64,000 bases of DNA, from assembly GCF_003286085.1 (NCBI RefSeq), contig NW_020825289.1:11222001-11286000 (forward strand). Reading direction: 5' to 3'. Below, piece by piece: positions 38,861 to 49,850 of this stretch (position 1 is its first letter; every line of letters begins with the position of its first letter). The notes under the pieces were generated by a model. It was not told where the DNA came from. It saw nothing but the letters and a program-made list of their open reading frames with translations, and ran no database searches. Both the position numbers and the translations under genes were made by a program. The stretch is from Drosophila persimilis. Its lineage: Eukaryota > Arthropoda > Insecta > Diptera > Drosophilidae.

Positions 38861-38896
38861 GGACATGGACATGGACGTGGACGTGGACGTGGACGC
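38861..38896. repeat. Hexamer repeat (GGACAT/GGACGT)6
   Basis: Six tandem GGACRT-type units; gives a Met-Asp/Val-Asp run in one frame. Confidence 0.8.
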
Positions 38897-39675
38897 GGAT
38901 TCGGATTTGGACAGGGAGTATGTGTGTACCAGAAGGCAATGCCAATCCAGGCTGGGTCGGTGTCCGTATTTCGCATTCGCATTCGTTGAACCACATTAGA
39001 CTTTCACTTTTAAGCCGTTCAAATGGCCATTTGGGCATTTTAGTCAGGCGACTGCGCTTTGAATTTATGTTGATTGGCCGCATTTGTGTTTGTTTGTGTT
39101 TTTTTTTTTTTGGCTAAATGTTGTTAAATTGTTTTTCCGCCGAAATGACATGTTTTGACAAATGATCTAGGCCGCGCTCGTGGGTAGTACATTATAAAAT
39201 AATTCAACATAAATTTGGTACTTGTTGATCTGTCATTTCGATTCTGATTGAAACTCTCAGTCTCTAATGAGGGATAGCCTCACTGCAGAAACTCTGGTAG
39301 TAATAGATCCAAGGGATCAAGTTAGTGGGCCAGAAAAGTAGCCTCCTCGAATCCTTTGACTATGCCGTGCCCCGAACCATCCCACAAATAAACACTAATA
39401 AACCAGAAAAAGGGGGGGAACAAGCCAGGACATGCCAGTTGGGTGATTGGCTCTGTTAGGCCATCCTTCCTTTCGCGCACTACATAAATTTCAATATTTA
39501 TGGCCAAGTTTTTTTCCAACAGAAACAGCCACACATGGCCAAGATAGACATCCACAAAAAAAGGAGAACGGAGGGCTCAGGCCAGGGCTCGGGAATTGCG
39601 ATTCGGATTTGTAGGCGTTTGACAAGCTGTTGTGCCGCTAGTGGGCGTAACCCAAATAGAGGCGTTGACGCTTAC

Positions 39676-39720
39676 TCTTTCCCATCTCGACAAAAATATA
39701 CGTCTTTCGCTTCCACGGAA
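39676..39720 (-). CDS. Candidate 45-nt exon, minus strand
   Basis: On the minus strand a pyrimidine-rich acceptor (GATCCTTGTCCCTTAG) is followed after exactly 45 bases by a donor-like GGAAAGA/GTAAGCG. All three frames are open, so the coding phase is undetermined; one reads SVEAKDVYFCRDGK. A length divisible by three is compatible with a cassette exon. No companion exon is found, and chance is the main alternative. Confidence 0.12.
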
Positions 39721-39843
39721 CTAAGGGACAAGGATCGGATCTGGGCCAGAAACAGTGGCAGGATAGCGCAGCCTGGAATCGTAAATCGCTGCGACATAAA
39801 TTCAGTGCACTTTCTGACGTTTTGTTTGCCTCTAGGAGCATGT

Positions 39844-39870
39844 GGACGAGGACGAGGACGAGGACGAGGA
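39844..39870. repeat. Hexamer repeat (GACGAG)4
   Basis: Four GACGAG-type units giving a Glu-Asp run in one frame; non-coding context. Confidence 0.8.
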
Positions 39871-40216
39871 GGCGTCCTCCTACCTGGCTGGATGGCGGCG
39901 GCACCTGACACAAAATTTTCCCTGCTTCTGCTTCTGGTTTTCCTGCCCAACGCGCACGCTAATCTCTGTAAACAAATCACTGACTCTTTGTGTCCTACGC
40001 CTGCCAGCCTGCCTGCCTGGGCGGCGTGTCCTTGGGGACATGTTGCTTTAATTGCTGCCAGACGTCGGAATTTATGGCCATCAATAAAGTGTCAACTTTT
40101 GTGTGTGTGTTTCTGTTTCTGCCAAAGCGAAAAACGGCCAGAATAAAATGCGCTTCTGGCTGTAAATCATCGCGAAGCGACTTTCCTGGAAACTAGCTGT
40201 GGCAAGGGAATCGGCC

Positions 40217-40247
40217 ACTGCCACAGCCACAGCCACAGCCACACAGC
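40217..40247. repeat. Hexamer repeat (CCACAG)n
   Basis: Five near-exact CCACAG units in non-coding sequence. Confidence 0.8.
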
Positions 40248-43200
40248 CTCTGACTCTACCACGGACTCTGCCTCTGTCTCACTGGCTCTGTGGCGATGCT
40301 TAACTTGCCTGAGACACGCTAGCCGGAGACGCTGCTGGACTGGCTCTGGACTGAGTTTTGGCATTTGCATTTCAATTGAAGCGAGTAATTAATGTATCGC
40401 ATATCTGTAGAATTTTAATTGCCAAGTCAATGCACTGGCCCGGGGACCAAGATCAGATGCATCTGCATCTGCAGCCATGTGGCAGCCACTGTGCAGGAAA
40501 GTCTTCCATTTGTTTTGGATGTGCAGCACTCGAGGGCAGGGCACTCCACTCCAATGGCTCGATGTGGTGTAAGAGGCGCGCGTGTGGTCTCGTCACGTAC
40601 CACTGTGCTAAGCCCCGCAACGCCAGCTGCCGCACAGAGGACCCAACAATTAAAATATGAAAGGGTTCTTTTCTCTGCCATAAAACTAAAACCAAAACTA
40701 TTCACGTTGTAAGCTGACAAAACCGCAAAGCCGAGGGAGCAGCGCCCCGGCATCCAACTGACCAACCAAATCCCTGGCAAATCATGAATCCCTGCCCTCC
40801 ACTGGCTTCCCGGAGTTCCTTGATCCGGCCTGTATTACACAGTGTTTGTGGAAAACCAACAGGGGGAAAAAATGGGAAAACAAACGCAGCAAATGCTCTT
40901 GGACTGCCTCCGCTGCCTCTGCTGCACGTGACGATTGCATCATTGTGTCAGCTTAGTACGTGCTCTGCTACGGGCTTGTCACATAAAAAATGGCATACAA
41001 TTCTCGGGCATTCAATGCAGTTCCAGGAGCCCCCCATCCCATCCCAATATTCATCCTCTCCACTCCGGAGCACTAGAAACATTTGCAAGCAGTGTGATTT
41101 CTGGTCGTTTTGGACAGATGTTTGGTGAAGCCAGATAGAAACAAAAAAGGAATGTGGAAATGTCTTGTTTTGCCAACTTGTGGTGAGGTCTACAAGAAGG
41201 TCACAACTGGAAGATAGAGGGGGACAAAGGACTTGACACTTGCGTCTTGGGATTGGGATTGGGTCACAAAACGGGTCATGATCCGTTATTACTTGGAGCA
41301 GATTCCGGCAGTTATAAGGTGTGTTCCTAAGAGTTCCCTGTTACGACTTCCATAGTCCCTTTGGTAGTGAGATCTAGTGAGTTCGTTCCCAGAGACGCCT
41401 CAGCGTCTGGCCTGAGTTTTGTTCTTTGAAGGCAATGCCGAAAGAATATTTTTATACGCTGACCGATATCCGCTTTATTGTTATGCAAAATCCGGACATT
41501 GAATTCATAAAAAGTGATATTAAAAACGCATAAAACCGGGCATCCCGAGCAAAGCCATGGCATTCGCCCGCTCCCCACAAAGCCAGGCCCTATCTTATTT
41601 TTGAGCTCCACAAAAGAGCGCCCGCGAGGAAGAAGAAGTTTCTCATATAATTTATGAGAAATGCGAGCATTAAACTTCATTAGATCGACATTTAAGGGGG
41701 CCCATAAAAAACAGGAGAAGAACCGAAACCGAAAAGTATCTTTCGCTTTTTGTTTGCAATTAGTTCGAAGCAGAAGCCGCATAAAAACTGGAACTGGAGC
41801 TGGAGTTGGAGCTGTAGCTGCTGCAAGTTCATTGAGGAAGCATCGAACTCAATATCAAAGGCACACATAAATTTATTTTTAAAGAAATGCCGAGGAAATG
41901 CACCACCAACTGCGTCATTGTTGGCGGTTGCATTTGTCAAGCGGCAGCGGGAGCAGCAGCAGCAGCCGTCGAGCAACTTGCTCCCAGCGTGTGTTCCCCG
42001 TGCAGCTCCACACACAAAAAGAAATTGAAATTAAAATATTTTGGTAGTTTATGTGTGCTGTCGATGCTGGAGCTGTGCCTCTGCCTCTGCCTGTGGCTGT
42101 GCCTGGGGAACACCCACCGAAACGCTAGAGTCGCTCGATGGAGAGGTGGCAGCCATGTGTAAACATTTGGTGGCCCTGTCTAAACTAATTTGGGTGCCGC
42201 GCCGGTGATGCTTCGGCGTGGGCTTTTGGGGCAAGTGCACAGTACAGCCAGCCCCCCTTTCAATGGCGCGGAGTCTGTGCGTGATCAACCGAGGCTAGAG
42301 AGCTTCACAGCTTCACACTTGATGGCGAGAAGTGTTGAAAATGTCATAAATTTCATTGCCATATGCGGAGATTGGGACTGCACCCCCCCTCCCCCTGTTC
42401 AGATGTGGCCGCATGTGGAGGGCCCTTGGGGCCGCATGTAAATGGCATCAAGGAGGCGTAACACTTCAGCCTGCAACTGGGCCTAAGACTCTCTGCCGCT
42501 TGCTTTGCCTCTTCGTCTGCTGCGACTTCAAAACTCAACACCCTGCCACGTTCCAGGCGATTTTTCACGCTACCTAAACACGCGTTTGCCTTACGGGCCC
42601 GACGACCTTGACCAATGCGCGGCGTGAAGCGGGCCATAAAGATCAATTGAGAAAATTCTGATATTTTGGGAAAGTTTGTCACCCCATGGGAACGGGAACA
42701 GGACCTCCCGGCCGGCGTGTGTCGCGACAAGCAAACGAGCTGTCTGGAAATAGGTGGACATATACCATATCCCTGGAAATATTAGCGGCTCTCAGCTATC
42801 GCTCTGTTGCCCTTCGATTTGTCATGCTCGAGTGTCCTCTGACGTCTTGACTTGGCCGGAAACAGGGTCTCGGGCGGAGTAGGACTGCAGCTCCTCCATT
42901 GAATGGCCATAAATCAGGAAAGGTGTATGCAGGACGCGACTTACGCCCATTCCTTGGCTCGAGGCGCGTGCCTTCTGCCTTGCGCTGCCCTGCCCTTCGC
43001 CGAACTGCAGTCTAATGCCCTTTGGCGCATATTTTACGAGCACATCCATTCTCAGAAGTCCCCGTACCTGTTGCCGCGGCAACAAGTGTAAAACTAGCAG
43101 CCATTTTGCTCGGACATCAATTCCCGGCTCTGGAGCAACCTCCCCAAAGTCAAACTAAAGCTGGAGAGCCACTGAATGGACCAGAAATCAGAGCCAGAAA

Positions 43201-43820
43201 CAACCTTGAGTCGAAACGGGAGGTGGAGGTGGAGCTGCGATTGGCCTGGGATGGAGATGGGATGGAGGGAGCAGCAAGCATCCATCGCGTAAATTGTGGC
43301 AGACACTTAAGAGCCGAGACAAGATTAAATGTTAAATTACGTTAAGGCAGCGTAGATAAGCCGTGGCAGGAACAAGAACGGAACCCCTTCCCTCGCTCGT
43401 TGCAGACCCAAGAGTGCGTCTGCTCAGGGAGTGCCGTGTGGTGGCTGCTCCGCGCCCAGGTCCAGGTCCAGGCCAAGGTGATAATGATAAGGAAATGCAA
43501 TCGAGTGGAGTTCGCCAGCGACGATTCGCGCCGTGGAATCTCGGAATGGGAATGGGTCTCGGGCGCTATTATCTGGGACCTGGGCGCGTATAAAGTATGA
43601 AAACTGATGCGTGGCATAAATTATCAGCACTTACAGTGGGCTGTGTCCAAGAAATTTCATACAAAATCTATGTGAACTTAACAGAGAATCAACATTAAGA
43701 ATCCCTGTAGATCCGTATGAAACCGAATTATGGAGATAAATTCAAATATGCTACTTGCTTCTTCAAAGAAAAGTCTTATAGGAGTGAAGATATTTCAACT
43801 TGTATTTCCTCTATGAACAC

Positions 43821-43889
43821 AACCCGCGGATCATTCACAGCCCAATGTTCGTACCCTTCTTTAGCAACTGAAAGAATGATCCGTGGGTT
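43821..43889. other. Imperfect inverted repeat, 69-nt hairpin
   Basis: Arms at 43821-43836 (AACCCGCGGATCATTC) and 43874-43889 (GAATGATCCGTGGGTT) pair at 15 of 16 positions around a 37-nt loop, and pairing may extend a few bases outward with a bulge. The size is in the range of a microRNA precursor, but the arm is short and no known mature sequence is recognised. It lies in overlapping open frames (plus 43717-44004, minus 43776-44243), so its strand is not determined. Confidence 0.45.
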
Positions 43890-45076
43890 TGTTTTTTGGC
43901 CCAGAGTCTTGCTGTTTCGCCCACTGCTCATCAGCATTTTGGCCTGTCCTGTCCCTATCTGCGCGCCCTGCACTCTGCTGCCTGCTGCCCGCCCGTGTGT
44001 ATAGATGCAGTAATGCACTTGAATCCAAATCACAGTCGGCATCGCTATCATCATCGTCCGGACTCCGGGGCGAGGGACGGCCAGCGCCAGCCGGGCCCCC
44101 TGCCCGAAGAGACGCGACTTGAGGACTGGCTGTGTGACCCAGGCAACTGACTGATAAGCGAAATTGATTTTTGCAATTATTTTCAGCATACTCGCGGCTC
44201 GGAAAATGTGGCTGGAAAATGTGTCAAGCGACGACGACCTCATAATTTTATGATTAGTTGAAATGCTTGTTAGTGGGCAGCAGCAGCGTCTGCCTTGAGC
44301 CCAGGCTCCTCCTCCACGTTGGCCAAAGAAGGCAGCTCTTTCGCTGCGGCAACATCAGCCGCCGCATCTGCAACACGTACGCACACTTCTCACCCATGCC
44401 ACAGAGGCAGAGGCAGCAGCAGCAGCAGAAGATGCAACAACGGACCGAGGACGAAAAACCTTTGCAAGAAAGACCGCCGCGCCGACTGTCCGTGATAAAT
44501 TGCAATGATAGCAAAAGTACTTGACTGTTGCTGTTGCCAGTTCTCTTTCTCTCTCTCTTTCTCTGTTGCCGAAAAATAAAACGAAACATTTTTTGGCAGA
44601 CGTGTCCCCGGACCGGCAACGCGGTAACGCGGCAAGAAAGCAAAAATTAACCCCCGGCAACGGCGAAAGAACGCTTCGTGTTGCATGTACGAGTCAGTCA
44701 GTTTGCAATGAGACCCAAAAGATGATATATCCGAAAATTCCATATAATGACTGCCAGGCAGCAGCGCCGCAGCAGCAGCGGCAGAGGCAGCGGCGGCAGC
44801 AGCAATAACGGCAAGTATCCAACGCGCATTAGAAGGAGGAAAAAAAAAAACAGAGGAAAAACCCCCGACCCAACCGGCGGCCCAGACATGGGAACTATTT
44901 TCACGCTCAGTTGCAATCTGTCAATGCCGTTCGCCACACCGAGTCATGGCAGCCAGCCCCGACCCGACACCGGCAACAGGCACGACACCTTTTTGTGGCA
45001 TGTTGCTGTTGTAGCTGTTGCTGCTGCTGTTGCAACGCCCCGGCACTCTGGCCTGGACAGTCATCCCAGCCTGCTA

Positions 45077-45104
45077 GCCAGCCAGCCAGCCAGCCAGCCA
45101 GCCA
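45077..45104. repeat. Microsatellite (GCCA)7
   Basis: Seven exact GCCA units, translated as a Gln-Pro-Ala-Ser run in one spurious frame. Confidence 0.9.
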
Positions 45105-47504
45105 GGCGCGCTGATATATCAAAGCCAAACCATCATCATCTTATTAAAGAGTGCCAACTTAATTTGCTTCTCCATGTTGCCAGACAAGTTGTTGCCGTTG
45201 CCACAGCCGTTGCTGTGGCTGTGGCTGTTGCTGATGCTGTTCCTCCTGCTGCTGATGGTGCTGAATGGGGTTCGATGCTGTGGTTCTGCTGTGGTGCTGG
45301 TGCTGGTGCTGGTCTAGGTGTTGCTGAGGGGCGTTGCTGCAGACAGTTAGAAATGGGAGAGGAGTCGAATTCTGAAAAGCCGAAGAACCAATATCCTTGC
45401 CTGCAAATTAAGGCCAAGAGCTCTACACATTTATTGGAAATACGACGGGGAATTTCCTTCATATCGAATCGGTTTTAATTTTCGTTTATCATGTATCATT
45501 GACCATCTTATGGACACCCAGAAACATGCTCAGAATCCGTTTTCCTGATGGCCGTTCTGTGCGTGTGCCAAAATGTTGGATCCTGAGCGACCCTGCCACA
45601 TCGCGGAGACCCACTTCACCTCCACCTCCATCCTCCATTCTCCACCCACTGGCAGTGTGCACTCAACACCTTTTGGGCTGCTGCCGCGCTCAAAGCTATA
45701 ATTAATAGATTATCATCGACAACGTTTTAAATTCGCATTAAACTCGCCAGCGAGCCAAATTGCAGCGCCAAAGTGGAAAATGGCAAACTATTTTCTAGCA
45801 ATTTTTGCAGCATATTTTCCCCGCAGCTTCTTCTTCATCGTTTTGCTCCATTCTTGCCATTTTCCAGGCATTATTCCTTTGACTGCTGTTCGCTTTGGTC
45901 ACATACGCGGAAGTGATTTTTCCACTCCAGTGACGTCGTCATCCTCGTCGTTGCCATTGCTGTTGCCGTTGCCGTTGCTGTTGCCTTTGCCGTTGCTGTA
46001 TTCTGCTGGGTGCAACAAGTTGCAGCAGGTTGCAGGTTTTGTGGGTGTCTGCTGATGATGTTGCCTCACGTGCTGCAGCTACACCAACTGGCCTTTGGTA
46101 CTCCTCTTGTGGCCGTCTCTATTGATAGACAAGATCGATGATGTAGCTGTTGCTATTGCTGTAGCTGTGGATTCGGCTATGGTTGTGGATGTATTCCTTG
46201 CCAGTTAGTTAGTCGCTGGATTCTGATTGAGAAAAATGTTCCTTTGTAGCTGCAACGCCCTTGGAACGAATACCGTTTCGGTGCGGCCATTTATGCGTGA
46301 AATATTACGGGACTCATTTGACCGACCTTTAGTGTGGGACTGCCTGGTGAGAGCGCATCCAGCGTAAGCCTTTCCGCACGAGCTCCACCAATGGCCAATA
46401 TTTGGCCAAGAAATTAACGTGATTGGGCTCATTAAGCAGTCAACTTATTTGGCCAGGGCCCACAAAAAGCGTCCCGTGTTTAATAAGCAAATATCAACAC
46501 CTCTCGGAAAGGTGCTTGCATGCAGTTTGCCGCATGCCGCATGCCGCATGCCTGACCTCACATAAGGTTTTTGCCAATGCCATAGATGCCCTTCACCTCC
46601 ACCGTGGTGGCGGGGCTGTGGAGAGGTCTGTCGTCGGAGAGTCATCCATCTGCTGGGTCTCGCACTCCTCCTCGTACACAGCAATCAGCAAAGAAAACAA
46701 TCCCCAACGACGACGACGACGACGACGGATGGGATGATGACGATGCTGATGACTTGAGTAAATATAATTTTTCAAGATCAATGTTTGTTTACAGAGCCAG
46801 AGCGTAGGCCAAAACTGCATTATTGGCAGCATATTATGCCCCGAACCGCTCCTCAAAAAAAAAAAAAACTCGGAGGAAGTACTCGGGGAAATATGAACGA
46901 AAGAAAGAAAGAAACAAAGACAAACAATGGCCAGAAGCAGCAAGCAGTAAGCTTTGGGACACGCAATTGCAATTAATGGTAACCGAAAACCCAGTGGATG
47001 CCGAGACGCCGTCAAGTGTGTATGTGAAAGTCTGGAAGGTCTGGGAGGCGTCACTGCACGCACACACACGAAGGTTTCAGCTGGAGGAGATGTGGCCAGC
47101 AGATGATGAAGAAGCCTCCTCAAGTGCTTTGGCAACTTGACGGCGACGGAGACGGCAGCCAGAGAATTAAGACGTCAAGCGACGTCAATTGCCGCTGGAC
47201 CCGGAAAAATGTCTATGAAATACTCGCATAAACAACGGCATTGATGAGGATGCTGATGATGGTGGTTCCGATGATGACGAGTCTGCTACGAGTGTCACGA
47301 AAGGCTCACCAACAAGTTCAATGGCCAAGGATGTGTGTCTCAGTGCCTCAGACAGAGACAGAGACAGAGTCAGCGACGGCGAGAGAGAGATCTAAACAAT
47401 GGTCAGCAATTGCGTGCCACATGCATCAACAACGGAGTTGCGGCCACTGCAACTGCAACTGCAACAATATGAGATGCTGATTAGGCATCTGGTCAGGTCT
47501 CAGC

Positions 47505-47531
47505 CGCAGTCGCAGTCGCAGTCGCAGTCGC
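47505..47531. repeat. Hexamer repeat (CGCAGT)4
   Basis: Four CGCAGT units plus three bases. A similar CGCAGT array occurs near 52857-52873. Confidence 0.8.
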
Positions 47532-49002
47532 CAAAGCTGCAGACACGCATGTCCATAAAACGCTAAATGCATATTGGAAAAATAATGATGACAGTTGCGC
47601 CTAACTAAGCCGCACAGCAGCACACATATCCCCGTCCTCGGCCATGCAACAGACCATGCAACAGACACTTAACAAATTAAGATGCTGTGCCAGACAGCTA
47701 GGCTTCCATCGGTAATGAAGATGCTGATGACACTGATCAGCAAAGAATGGGTAATCGAAGAGAGTTCTCTTCTCGCAGCAAAACCTGATAGTTGCATCCA
47801 GGTTCTGCCCATATTGGTGGACTTGCAACACGAGACAAGCCTTGATTCGATTCGAGTCGACACGGTCTTTGAGGAACGGTCTTTGCCTATGTAGAACAAC
47901 TTACGAGTACACGTACAGCTCTGAAACGCTGTTGCACAGTGTAATTGAAGCTGAAATTGCCTGCACCTTATGTCACATTACGACAGCGTTGACAATGCCA
48001 CTGATGCCAGGTTGCCGGGATGCAATGCTGAGAATTGGGTCAGTTGTGGGGCTCACGTCAAGGTGTTGTTGCAGCAGTTGCAGTTGCAGTTGCCACATGT
48101 TGCTGACGAGACAAGAGACAAGCGACTAAGCTGCATCTTAATGACAGCCAGTCAAGCGTGCAGGCCAGGCCAAACAGACGCAGTGAGGAAAGTTTTGGGG
48201 CAAACAATTGCAATTGTCTCATTAGCGAGACAGAACCAGGCGTTGTCTCCTCTCCTCTCCCACCCACTCTGCCATGCTGTTTGTGGATGTATGTACCAGT
48301 ACATGGTTACTGGTTTTTCTGTGTGTGTTCCAGCCCCGTAATTAATTTGCGTCTCGTAATGATTTCTGTACATTGTTTCTCACACAAAATTTGCATAATT
48401 GTTTCGCATGGTTCATGGCTGTCGCGTGGGTGTTTCGAGCCCGACTCTGGTCGAGTTTGCGGTCGCTATCTCGTATGGCTAATTTCGCCATTGCCACTCG
48501 CAACTAGCCTCGATTAATCAAGCGGCTAAAACAACAGCCGACTGCTCGCATGAACCGCGCCCACAGTCCTTCAGTTCTCAGTCCCCAATCCCCATCTGAG
48601 TCTCCTTCATACAGAGTTCTGTTTGTTTATTTTGTGCGAATTTTCGCTGCATTTTTCACAGCATTGCGCATTTGCACTGTAATTGATCATGTTTGCGGCC
48701 GCCTGGCAACCGTATCTAACAATTGTGCTCGTAAATTTTCCGTTTGCCCAACAGGAAATTATGGTTAGAAAATTCGCTTGTTTGTGTTTCTGCTGTTGCT
48801 GTTGTTGTTGTGGTTTTTTTTCGTTGCATATGCACTCTGTATGGCCATTAGCCTGGTTTACACTGGCCGGGCCCGTGCCTGTGCCCGGGCAGATAATCAA
48901 TTTGCTTTCTCAAATGAAATGAATTGCCCATTAATAATCAAATGATGGCGCATTTAAGTTTGGTTGAGCAACCGTATTGACGGTTCGAATGCAATGCTGT
49001 TA

Positions 49003-49039
49003 GGGCTCGCGCACACTGTAGCTGAAAGCGGAGCTGAAA
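49003..49039 (+). repeat. Left terminal inverted repeat of the MITE
   Basis: Thirty-seven bases identical to the reverse complement of the right end; followed by clustered AGCTGA motifs to about 49170. Confidence 0.9.
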
Positions 49040-49810
49040 ACGGAGCTGATAGCTTATTTTTCAGCTCTGAAAAAACAAACACACTGCACCGGTGCAAGTG
49101 CGCACATTGCAGACTGAGCTGAGCTGAAAGCTGAAAAAGCTCGCTGAAATCAGCTCAGCTTAGTTTGATCGATCAAGCATGTTTGTTTTTTCAGCAAGCT
49201 GATTGCTGATTTTGTTCAAGTGTATTGGTTCATAAGTGATCGAAAATGGGCTGCAAAACATTGTTAAGCGAAATTACGGTTAACCCAGCGCTGGGAAATA
49301 AGCGGGCTTATTAAAAATATTTGAATAATAGTTTTATGTCTAAAATTTCTGGAAGGTGATAAATTGGGCAAAAGAGTTTTATTATTTACCATTTTCATAT
49401 GTCAATAATAAATATAATATACTATGTCCTCAAGTACAGCAAACGCTCGAAAGACATCACAATGTTTATTATTATACAAAATAAATAATAATTGAAAAAA
49501 GTAATAATAATTCGTAAAAAAAAAGTAATACGAATACAAACTCAACGGAAATGTGGTTAAAAAACACGTAATTTAAAAAAAAAAAAAAACCAAGTAAACT
49601 TCCGTCTGGCTACTGTACGTGCTGTGAAGTAATAATTCATTAACAATATAATAATAATAATTATAATGATATCTATTGATGCCACTTAAGATAGACAAAG
49701 GGAGGCAGTGGCTTTCAGCTTTCAGCAATCAGATCAGCCGACAATGTACGCACCTGCAAGCTGATTCTGCCTGAGAAAAGCTCTCAGATCAGCTGAGCTT
49801 TCAGCTTTGA

Positions 49811-49847
49811 TTTCAGCTCCGCTTTCAGCTACAGTGTGCGCGAGCCC
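49811..49847 (-). repeat. Right terminal inverted repeat of the MITE
   Basis: Mirror of the left end, preceded by AGCTGA/TCAGCT motifs from about 49711 to 49810. Confidence 0.9.
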
Positions 49848-49850
49848 TTA

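Larger units (their letters stand above)
36320..49002. other. Long gene-poor, repeat-rich stretch
   Basis: Rich in short repeats: GAC/GAT trinucleotides at 36434-36473 and 46709-46730, hexamers at 38861-38896, 39844-39870, 40217-40247 and 47505-47531, (GCCA)7 at 45077-45104, GTTGCC-type arrays near 45945-45995 and a 12-bp duplication (CATGCAACAGAC) at 47643-47667. The longest frame of the window (243 codons, 44747-45478) is built from such repeats. Only the candidate ORF at 38231, the exon-like segment at 39676 and the hairpin at 43821 deserve separate mention. Confidence 0.45.
49003..49847. mobile_element. PIF/Harbinger-like MITE (845 bp) with TTA duplication
   Basis: The ends are a perfect 37-bp inverted repeat starting GGGCTCGCGCACACTG, at 49003-49039 and 49811-49847. 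The flanks carry TTA on both sides (49000-49002 and 49848-49850). A three-base TWA duplication and GGG-initial inverted repeats are the hallmark of the PIF/Harbinger superfamily. Just inside each end the motif AGCTGA/TCAGCT recurs many times in both orientations, as expected of transposase-binding subterminal repeats. The 600-bp core is AT-rich (poly-A runs, TAATAATAA) and has no coding capacity, so it is a non-autonomous copy moved by an enzyme encoded elsewhere. Identical ends suggest a recent insertion. Assignment to superfamily is from structure only. Confidence 0.85.

Noticed and set aside
43699..43720. Sequence CCCTGTAGATCCGTATG resembling the fly miR-10 mature sequence
   Set aside because: The match covers only the first 14 or so bases and the flanks do not fold into a miR-10 hairpin.
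44747..45478. Longest open frame in the window, 243 codons, with an ATG
   Set aside because: It runs through GGCAGC, GTTGCT and (GCCA)7 repeats that translate to Ala/Val, Gln/Arg and Ser/Gln/Pro runs. The opposite strand is also open, and there is no domain or splice structure.
48962..48995. TGGTTGAGCA and GGTTCGAATGC resembling tRNA A and B boxes
   Set aside because: The boxes are only about 17 bases apart instead of 30-60 and no cloverleaf with a seven-base acceptor stem can be formed.
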